DNA of 64,000 nucleotides from Ruminococcus flavefaciens MA2007 (lineage in GTDB: Bacteria > Bacillota > Clostridia > Oscillospirales > Ruminococcaceae), in the NCBI RefSeq assembly GCF_000621845.1, contig NZ_JHXF01000007.1:220194-284193 (forward strand). The letters are read 5' to 3'. The notes beneath the pieces were generated by a model. The model was not told the DNA's origin, made no database searches, and worked only from the letters and a program-made list of their open reading frames with translations. Shown in pieces: positions 46,660-55,100 of this stretch; position 1 is the first letter of the stretch; each line of letters opens with the position of its first letter. A program made the translations under genes and the position numbers.

Positions 46660-49215
46660 ATGAAAAAATCCATACCCACCCTAATGGCAGCCATGCTTGC
46701 CCTTTCATCTGCGAGCGCCCTGCCCCTCTCAGCCGCAGAATCCGACTACCTGCTCCACAGTACCTTTGAAGAAGGCACCGAAAAATGGAGCGGCAGAGGC
46801 TCCGCTTCTGTAAAGACCGTTTCAGGCACCTCACGCTCAGGTGAATACTCTCTCTTCACCAGCGGACGCGAGAGTTCATGGAACGGCGCAACAGTGGCTC
46901 TCGGCTCGGACTTCAAGGCTGGTCAGGACTACGCATTCAGCGCATATGTCATGACCGAAGCCGAGGACTCAGTGACATTCTACCTGACATTACAGTGCAA
47001 CGACGGGGGAACCACAAGCTATCCGAAAATAGCCCAGGTCACCGCAAAAAAAGGCGAATGGGCACACCTTGAAGCAAGCAGCTTCACAATTCCCTCAGGT
47101 GCCTCAGATATGCAGCTGTATATCGAGACCGAGGATAGCAAGTGCAGCTTCTACGTTGACGAAGTAGCAGCAGCTCCCAGCGGCACCACATTTGACGAGC
47201 CCTCTGCTCCCGTAAAAATGAACAAGGGCGACATCAACTATGACGGACGCATCGACTCCTTTGATATTATCCTTGCACGTAAGGGACTTATCAACGGAAT
47301 CACCGATAAAAAAGCTCTCAAGGCTGCCGACGCCGACAGCAACGGAGTTTATGAATTGGCAGACGCCGTACTCATCATGAAGTTCGTTTCAGGCAAGATA
47401 AGCGAATTCCCTGTTGAGGAGCCTGTGGTAGTTCCAGGACAGCAGAAGTACACCTGCGAGGAGCTCACCGAAAAGATACAGAACGAGCTTGTAAACACCG
47501 AGCCCAGCAGCTCACATCAGGAGAAGCAGGGCGTCAAGTACGGTACTATCAAGAAGGAGAACTACTTCTCCAAGAAGGCAAACAAGCAGAAGCCATACAA
47601 TATCCTGCTTCCTGCCGACTATGACGAAAGCAAGAAATATCCGGTCCTCTACGTTCTCCACGGCTTCTTCGAGAACGAGGACCGTATGATAACCAAGGGC
47701 AACGGCACAATGTACACCCGTCAGATAGTGGGCAACGCTATCGCAGAGGGCGCAGCAAAGGACATGATAGTTGTATGCCCGTTCATCTTCACCAGCGCAA
47801 CTATGAGAGACGCTACAGGCTTCGGCGACGCAGGCTCAGTAGAGGGCTACAACAACTTCGTTGACGATATCGTTGACAGCCTCATGCCTCATATTGAGGA
47901 GAAGTACAGCGTTGCAACAGGCAGAGAGAACACAGCCGTAACAGGCTTCTCAATGGGCGGTATGGAATCCCTCATGATAGGCATGAAGCACGGCGACAAG
48001 TTCGGCTATGTAGGCGCTATCTGCCCTGCACCCGGCGGTTCTGGCGCATTCAAGTGGAGCAATCCTGACGAGCAGCCATATCTCCTTATGATAACAGGCG
48101 GTACTCAGGACGACGTCGTAGGACTCAACACTCCCGAGGGATACCACAATAACTTCAACAAAAACAGCGTACCTCACGTATGGCACGTAGTTCAGGGCGG
48201 TCACCACGGCGACGACTCTATCCACTCTCACCTCTACAGCTTCGTAAGAGGCGTATTCCAGGCAACTGACGGCGGAACAGCTTCAACCAATCCGACTAAT
48301 CTGACCAATCAGACAACCACAACACGCTCTAATCCTACTACTATCGCAACTACCACAACAAAGTCTTCTGCCCCCACAGGTCAGCAGAAGTACACAATGG
48401 AGGAGCTCACAAAGATAGTTCAGAATGCACTTGTAAACAACGAGCCAAACGACTCACATCAGAAGAAGCAGGGCGTTCAGTACGGTACTATCAAGAAGGA
48501 GACCTACTTCTCCAAAAAGGCTAACAAGAACAAGCCGTACAATATCCTGCTCCCCGCAAACTATGACTCAAGCAAGAAGTACCCTGTACTCTACCTGCTC
48601 CACGGCTTCTTCGAGAACGAGAACCGTATGATAACACAGGGCAACGGTCAGATGTACACACAGCAGATAATCGGCAATGCTATAGCCGAGGGCGCAGCCA
48701 AGGACATGATAGTAGTTGTTCCATTCGTATTCACCAGCGCTACCATGAACGACGCTACAGGCTTTGCAGATCAGGGCTCAAACGAGGGCTACGACAACTT
48801 CGTTGACGATATCGTTGACAGCCTCATGCCGCATATCGAGAGCAAGTACAGCGTTGCAACAGGCAGAGAGAACACAGCCGTAACAGGCTTCTCAATGGGC
48901 GGACGCGAGTCTCTCCAGATAGGCATGAAGTACGGCAGCAAGTTCGGCTATGTAGGCGCTATCTGCCCTGCACCGGGCGCTTCAGGCTCATGGAAGTGGA
49001 ACAATGCAAGCGAGACACCTTACCTCGTAATGATAACAGGCGGTACTCAGGACGACGTTGTAGGACTCAACACTCCCGAGGGCTACCACAACAACTTCAA
49101 CAAGAACAACGTACCTCACGTATGGCACGTAGTTCAGGGCGGTCACCACGGTGACGACTCTATCCACTCTCACCTCTACAGCTTCGTAAGAGGCATATTC
49201 CAGGCAACTGAGTGA
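46660..49215 (+). CDS. Secreted feruloyl esterase-like protein with two tandem CE1 modules, CBM22-like and dockerin, 851 aa
   Basis: Signal peptide (1-~25), CBM22-like xylan-binding module (~28-170), dockerin-like module (~188-250, GDINYDGRIDSFDIILARKG), CE1 esterase 1 (~262-536) with Ser431 in GFSMGG and His516 in GGHHGDD, a Thr/Asn-rich linker (~537-572), CE1 esterase 2 (~576-851) with Ser745 in a second GFSMGG. It likely cleaves ferulic or acetyl esters on xylan. The dockerin is of a different sequence class from the VDMSD type in the other enzymes and is internal. The two esterases are nearly the same, offset by 314 residues. GGAGGA precedes ATG 46660. Confidence 0.92.
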   Translation: MKKSIPTLMAAMLALSSASALPLSAAESDYLLHSTFEEGTEKWSGRGSASVKTVSGTSRSGEYSLFTSGRESSWNGATVALGSDFKAGQDYAFSAYVMTEAEDSVTFYLTLQCNDGGTTSYPKIAQVTAKKGEWAHLEASSFTIPSGASDMQLYIETEDSKCSFYVDEVAAAPSGTTFDEPSAPVKMNKGDINYDGRIDSFDIILARKGLINGITDKKALKAADADSNGVYELADAVLIMKFVSGKISEFPVEEPVVVPGQQKYTCEELTEKIQNELVNTEPSSSHQEKQGVKYGTIKKENYFSKKANKQKPYNILLPADYDESKKYPVLYVLHGFFENEDRMITKGNGTMYTRQIVGNAIAEGAAKDMIVVCPFIFTSATMRDATGFGDAGSVEGYNNFVDDIVDSLMPHIEEKYSVATGRENTAVTGFSMGGMESLMIGMKHGDKFGYVGAICPAPGGSGAFKWSNPDEQPYLLMITGGTQDDVVGLNTPEGYHNNFNKNSVPHVWHVVQGGHHGDDSIHSHLYSFVRGVFQATDGGTASTNPTNLTNQTTTTRSNPTTIATTTTKSSAPTGQQKYTMEELTKIVQNALVNNEPNDSHQKKQGVQYGTIKKETYFSKKANKNKPYNILLPANYDSSKKYPVLYLLHGFFENENRMITQGNGQMYTQQIIGNAIAEGAAKDMIVVVPFVFTSATMNDATGFADQGSNEGYDNFVDDIVDSLMPHIESKYSVATGRENTAVTGFSMGGRESLQIGMKYGSKFGYVGAICPAPGASGSWKWNNASETPYLVMITGGTQDDVVGLNTPEGYHNNFNKNNVPHVWHVVQGGHHGDDSIHSHLYSFVRGIFQATE
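47440..49212 (+). repeat. Tandem intragenic duplication (two ~820-base units)
   Basis: The segment from about 47440 to 48269 is repeated at about 48382-49212 (offset 942 bases), joined by the linker coding region. Long stretches are identical in DNA, for example the region coding for GFSMGG and for the HHGDDSIHSHLYSFVRG end. Confidence 0.9.
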
Positions 49216-49262
49216 ACTCTTCGTTCCCCTTTATGATCGTCGGCGGCAAGTCCGTCGGCAGA

Positions 49263-49297
49263 GATCGCGTTCCGTTTCTTGCGGAACGCGATTTTTT
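49263..49297 (+). terminator. Terminator of the double CE1 gene
   Basis: ATCGCGTTCCG / CGGAACGCGAT with TTTTTT. Confidence 0.9.
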
Positions 49298-49330
49298 GTT
49301 CGTCAAAATGCACATTTAATATATAATTCA

Positions 49331-49359
49331 TTGACAAAATAGAGTAATAATGTTATAAT
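49331..49359 (+). promoter_or_regulatory. Promoter of the EAL gene
   Basis: TTGACA (49331-49336), 17-base spacer, TATAAT (49354-49359); perfect consensus. Confidence 0.85.
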
Positions 49360-49406
49360 AAATATAGTTAATCTTACTATTCATACCCAAAGGGGGGATA
49401 TGTATA

Positions 49407-52016
49407 ATGAATAAACAGGGAATCTTTGACAACATAGCCGAAAGTCTGGCACGAAGCTACGATATCATCTACTATATCAACGCTGAGAACGGCAATTACA
49501 CCCGTTTCACCAGCGCCAAGATATACGGCGACGATCACGTAAAAGAGGACGGAAAGAACTTCTTCAGCGACGCTCAGAAAAACGCCGAAAAGATAATCGC
49601 TCCCAAAGACCTTGAAAGAGTAAAATTCAAGCTGAAAAAGGAAAGCATTATTTCAGCCCTTGAGATAAAAAAGCTCTACACCTTTGATTATACCCTTATG
49701 ATTGACGGCGAACCGCGCTTTGCCCGTGCTACCGTATCATGGGCAAGGGACAGACTGCACCTCATAGTTGGCGTGGAGGATACCGTTGAGGAGATACGCC
49801 GCGAGAACGCCCTTACAAACGTTCTCAGCCTTGCCAACGAGGTAACAAGGCGCGACGAGCTCACAGGCATCAAGAACAAAACTGCCTTTGACGAGCTCGT
49901 AAAAGCAATACAGGAAAATATCAACAACGGTCTTGTGTATCTTCCCTTTGCCCTTATAATCTGCGACGTCGGCGGCATAACACAGCTTAACGAGAGCTTT
50001 TCGTCTGCGGCAGGCGACGGTCATATCATCGCCTCCTGCAAGCTCATCTGCAATATCTTCACCCACAGCCCTGTTTTCAGGATCGATGGCGACAAATTCG
50101 CTGTTTTACTCAGAGGAATAGACTACGAGAACAGAAACGCCCTCTTTGAGGATCTGCATGAGCAGGTGGTTGACAATATCAAATGCAAGGACGGTCCTGT
50201 TCTCGCAGCAGGCATGGCGGTTTTCAACAGCGATGAGGACAATAGCTTCACATCTGTTTTTGAACGTGCCGAGAATCTGATGTACAAGGACAAAAAAGCA
50301 ATAAAGAGCGGTGAAGCAGGCAAGTCTTCAATCGAATACATTAACGGTGACATATCTATTCCCCTTGACCGCAAGGAAAAGCTGGACAGACTGTTCAATG
50401 CCTTTTCCATATTTGCCGAGGGAACCTATGTATATCTGTGTGATATGCGCTATGATTATTCACGCTGGTCAAAGAAGGCAGTTGACCTCTTTGGTCTGCC
50501 AAGCGAATACATGGTCAATGCGGCAAAGATATGGGACAGCCATATCCACCCCGATGACGCCGAGATATACCGCGAGGGTATCGAGGCTATCTTTTCGGGC
50601 AAAACAAATTCCCACGATATGCAGTACAGAGCCCGCAAGATAAACGGCGAATACGATGTATGCACCTGCCGCGGAACGGTCATGTACAGTCCTAAGGGAA
50701 TACCCGAGTACTTCTGCGGAACGATCCGCAACCACAGCATACAGGGACATATCGACACCCTTACAGGACTCCAGAACCAGTACGGCTTCTTTGAGGATAT
50801 CGAAGCAAAGATACTGAAAAACGAGCCCTTCAAGGTAGTAATGGTTGGTCTTGCAAAATTCTCAGAGATAAACGACGTATACGGCTATCATTTCGGCAAC
50901 CTTGTATTGCAGAAATACGGCAGATATCTCTATGAGAACGTAGGCACCTACGGCACAGTATACCGCCTTGACGGCACAAAATTCGCAGTAATAATACCGA
51001 ACTCGGATCACACCGTTGAAAATATAAAGTCGAAATACTCCACAATGCGTCATTATTTCCGCAACGAATTTTTCATCGACAACGAACTGATAATCCTTGA
51101 CACCAGCGCAGGACTTCTCAGTGTGGATAACTTCAATATTGATCCCCAGACCGTATATGCCTGCCTGAATTATGCCTACGGCGAGTCAAAGCTCCGCCGA
51201 CAGGGCGACATTGTAGAATTTGGCAACAGCATAAACAAGGACAAAAAGCACCGCACAGAAGTGCTCCACGTTATCCGCTCATCAATAATGCAGGATTTTC
51301 AGGGCTTCTTCCTTCTGTATCAGCCTGTAGTTGACGCCCTCACCGAAAAGGTCATAGGCGCCGAAGCCCTTCTCAGGTGGAAAAACGAGGAATACGGAAT
51401 GGTCCCGCCTGACAGCTTCATACCCGTACTTGAAAAGGATCCTATCTTCTTTGAGCTTGGACAGTGGATACTCAGAACTGCTCTCATCGGCGCAAAGAAG
51501 CTGAGGGAGAAATTCCCCGACTTCATAATAAACGTAAACCTGTCCTACAATCAGCTTGAAAAGCCGAATTTCGTGGATATGGTGCTTGCAACTCTTGCCG
51601 AGACGGATTATCCCCCCGAGGCTCTCTGCCTTGAGATAACCGAACGGTGCAGACTCCTTGACATGGATCTGCTGAAAAACATCGTAGTAAATCTACGCGG
51701 ACGGGGCATAAAGATAGCTCTTGACGACTTCGGAACGGGCTTCTCGTCTATCGGCATAGTAAAGAGCCTTCCATTTGACGTTATCAAGATAGACCGCAGT
51801 CTTGTCATGAAGATAGAGGAAAATCCTCAGGATCGCCAGCTTGTGGGAGCTGTCGCCAATATGATGCGCAGCTACAGCACAAACGTCTGCGTAGAGGGAA
51901 TAGAGACCGCAGCAATGAGAGATATACTTCTCAATTACGAGGTAGACTGCTTACAGGGATATTATTATTCCAAGCCTATCCCGATCGAAGATTTCATAAG
52001 CAAATTTGACGCATAG
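49407..52016 (+). CDS. c-di-GMP phosphodiesterase with GGDEF-PAS-GGDEF-EAL layout, 869 aa
   Basis: A soluble protein. N-terminal PAS-like region (~1-135); GGDEF-fold domain 1 (~145-300) with the degenerate signature DGDKF (~227); PAS (~315-440); GGDEF-fold domain 2 (~445-600) with degenerate DGTKF (~523); EAL domain (~615-869). The EAL domain keeps its catalytic set: EALLRW (~652), a NVNLSYNQL Asn, EITE, DDFGTGFSS (~773), IKIDRS and the final Gln of LQGYYYSKPI. It should therefore hydrolyse c-di-GMP, while the two GGDEF domains probably sense GTP or dimerise. ATG 49407 follows AAAGGGGGG. No membrane helix. Confidence 0.92.
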   Translation: MNKQGIFDNIAESLARSYDIIYYINAENGNYTRFTSAKIYGDDHVKEDGKNFFSDAQKNAEKIIAPKDLERVKFKLKKESIISALEIKKLYTFDYTLMIDGEPRFARATVSWARDRLHLIVGVEDTVEEIRRENALTNVLSLANEVTRRDELTGIKNKTAFDELVKAIQENINNGLVYLPFALIICDVGGITQLNESFSSAAGDGHIIASCKLICNIFTHSPVFRIDGDKFAVLLRGIDYENRNALFEDLHEQVVDNIKCKDGPVLAAGMAVFNSDEDNSFTSVFERAENLMYKDKKAIKSGEAGKSSIEYINGDISIPLDRKEKLDRLFNAFSIFAEGTYVYLCDMRYDYSRWSKKAVDLFGLPSEYMVNAAKIWDSHIHPDDAEIYREGIEAIFSGKTNSHDMQYRARKINGEYDVCTCRGTVMYSPKGIPEYFCGTIRNHSIQGHIDTLTGLQNQYGFFEDIEAKILKNEPFKVVMVGLAKFSEINDVYGYHFGNLVLQKYGRYLYENVGTYGTVYRLDGTKFAVIIPNSDHTVENIKSKYSTMRHYFRNEFFIDNELIILDTSAGLLSVDNFNIDPQTVYACLNYAYGESKLRRQGDIVEFGNSINKDKKHRTEVLHVIRSSIMQDFQGFFLLYQPVVDALTEKVIGAEALLRWKNEEYGMVPPDSFIPVLEKDPIFFELGQWILRTALIGAKKLREKFPDFIINVNLSYNQLEKPNFVDMVLATLAETDYPPEALCLEITERCRLLDMDLLKNIVVNLRGRGIKIALDDFGTGFSSIGIVKSLPFDVIKIDRSLVMKIEENPQDRQLVGAVANMMRSYSTNVCVEGIETAAMRDILLNYEVDCLQGYYYSKPIPIEDFISKFDA

Positions 52017-52027
52017 TTCATCATCAT

Positions 52028-52105
52028 GCAGGGGCGCACAGTGTGCGCCCCTGCATTCTTAGTTCTAAATTATAAAACGCCGCAGGGGTAATCCTGCGGC
52101 GTTTG
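52028..52105. terminator. GTAGGGG-family palindrome and bidirectional terminator
   Basis: GCAGGGGCGCAC / GTGCGCCCCTGC (52028-52054) follows the EAL gene. AAACGCCGCAGG / CCTGCGGCGTTT (52074-52105) is the terminator of the surface-protein operon on the minus strand. Confidence 0.8.
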
Positions 52106-52108
52106 TAA

Positions 52109-55100
52109 TTACAGAAGTCTGTTCTTGCGTTTTCTGATGAAGAAAGCAGCTGCACCGCCAAGGAGCACGATGCCTCCGCAAAGGAACTTGAACCATGTCT
52201 TATGAGCAAGGATTCGCATTGCGTTTGTGGTAACAAGGATATTCTTGTAGGAATATTCTATCTCGTTGCCTGCCATATCGGTGAGAACTACCCTTACATT
52301 CTGAGCGTGCTTAGCATTGCGGACGGTAAATTCAAGATACTCGTCGTCGATATATCTCGACCTTATCTCCTTATCGTCAACGAATACCTTTGCACCCTTG
52401 AGCATGATGTTGTCCGATACGGACATCTTTGCCTCAAGTCTTTCGCCCTTGTATGCGCTGTTTGCCGAGAGATTCAGCGGTATGCACAGCGGCTGTGTGG
52501 TATCCACGCAGAATTCAAGGTAAGAATTCTTCTTTTCCGAGGTGCTGACGTTGATATTTCCCGCCTCGTCAACGGAGTGTATGGAAACGGTGTATCTTCC
52601 GTCGTCCTCAAAGTTCTTGGCGTAGATTATGTACTTGTACTCAGACCACTCATCGTCGCCGCCTGTGTACTCCACCTTGTAGTCGACATTGTCTTTAAGT
52701 ACAGCCATTTCCGAATCCTTGGTAATGTATACGCTGTAGGGCTCGGAGTGCTTATTGGCGTTGACCTCGGAAATAACGATATCCTGAGCCTTGGAGATAT
52801 ACTTTCCGACTATGCTTCCGGTACCCTCGTCCAGCATGAATGTTGAGCCGTATCTGTTTACCGAGAAGCGGAAGTCCTTCTCCACCTTATTTGAAGCGCT
52901 GTCCTTAGCGCTTGCCTTAATGGTGTAGATATCGTCAAAGTCCGCCTTATCGGGGATATTATTGAATACATACTCATAGCCGTCGGCACTTTCGCGGAGC
53001 TCTCCCTCAAAATCCAGAGAGCTTCCTCTGTTAGCACCCTCAAGCTTTATCTTGATGCTGTCCTTGTCAAGGTTCACGTCCTTGAACTGGATATGCGGTC
53101 TTATCTCCTTTTTGTTGTTAGCCGTGTTTACGTCGCTGACAGAAATCTTAGGCGACTGACTGTCGATACAGAACTTGGCATTATAAGCCTCGAGAGTATT
53201 TCCAGCCTTGTCCTTGCCTGTGATATTAACGGTGTACTCGCCGTCCTTTTCAAACTTGACGGTAGAAACGTAATCGTTTCCTGACTTAACCCATTCCGAC
53301 GCCTTCGGGAATTCCTCGGCGCTGTTGTTGTAGGTACCCGTCATCACAACTCTCGACGGCTCGAAATTCTGGTCTGAAATCCTGAATGTAGCCGTAGTAG
53401 GCTCGTTGTAGAAGTGCTCGTTGGCTATCTTCTTATCAAAGCCTATATTCATAGCAGGAGCAGTCCTGTCGATGACGAATTCGCCCGAATCATAGGACTT
53501 AGCCGCTCTGCCGCACATATCCTTGAAATCGGCGGTAAGTCTGTAGGTGCCGTCGTTATCAAAGGCTATCTCCGCCTGATATGTAGCGCTGTCAGTGCCT
53601 GCCGTACCGTTTATCAGTCTCCATTCGAGCTCTCTTCTGCTGTTGTTTACTCTGATATCAGGGAGCGACTTGTCGAAGTTTCTCTCGTTTATGGTTATGA
53701 CAGCTTTTCTTGTGTTCTTGTATATCTGCTTGAACTCATTGTCAGCTGAGCCGTTTGCGTCTGTAAAGACCACATTCATAACAGGATCGGTCTTGTCTAT
53801 GCTGTAGCTCCTGCTGACCGCCTTATCCTCGCTCGGATTTCCTGCTCTGTCATCAAATACAGCATATACGCTGTTGTTATTGGAGTTGCCTGTAAGCTTG
53901 ACCTTTGCGGATATCTCCCTGACGGTATTCATGTCTCTGCTGGTTTCATCAGCGCTCCAGCTTTCGATACCGTTTTCGGATATCTCTCCCCTGTCGTTTA
54001 CGGAAAGGCTTCTCTCCTCAGCTCCCGACGCGGATATGCGTATATCTGCGATACCCGAGAAATTCTCCTTGACTCGGATATCGGCGTCGATATCGTCAGC
54101 ATACAGCGGTACGCCGTTTACGTCCTTGAAGCTTGTCGGCGGGAGATCAAGTGTGATATTTGAATTTGCTCTGTGGTCATCGTCCTTTTCCACCATGAAC
54201 AGAGCAGTCTCGAACATCTCCGATTCTCTGCCCATTCGGCTTACAGCGCTCAGTCTCATATAGCCCCTGAACATCTGCGGAACAACGACCTCCCACTGAC
54301 GCGGATCGTCTGTTGTGCGGACCTCGGGTACTACAGCACTTGGCGTACCGTCGCTGTTCACCAGAACAGCCTTGATACTGTCTATACCTGCGCTTGGACC
54401 GTTTCCATTTACTGAAACGCGGACAACAGCCTGCTCCCTTGCGAAATAAACATAGCCGTAGCGCTGGTCACGCCTGAGCGGAACACCGTCTGCGATGACG
54501 TCATTTATGCTTGGAACAGCAAGGTCAACCCAGACCTCTGCTTCGCTCCTTGAGCTTTCATTTCCTGCGAAATCCTTAACGCTGAGCTCTACCTTTACGG
54601 AGCCGTCATCTCTGCTGAATTCACCAAAGTCGGCTGCAACAGAACCATCGGCAGTGCTGACAAGCTTTGCCCTGAATCTGTCCGAATCCTCAACAGCCTC
54701 CAGCGCGATAACATACTTGCCGCTGCTGAGAGCTCCGCGGTCTATGCCGCTCTGCAAGTCAGCCCTGACAGTTCTGTCATGACCGTTTATCCTGAGCTTC
54801 AGCTCCTTTATTCCCGAGCCGATGCCCGAATTGGGATCCTCGGCAGAAACAGCTATCTTAACATCGGAATAAGCCTTGTACCATTCCTTTCCCTCGGAAA
54901 CATAGCTCTTTTCACTGTCCGAAGCGTTCTTCACCGAGCATTCAGGCGCAGTATCGTCGATTATGATATTGAAGCCGCCGTACTTGCTGTCAGTGCTCTT
55001 TATGGTAACGGGATTGCCAACGCTGTCTATGGCATAGATAGTGATACAGGTCTTGATATTTACCTGTTTAATGGCGTCCTCAACGATATCGAAGATATAT

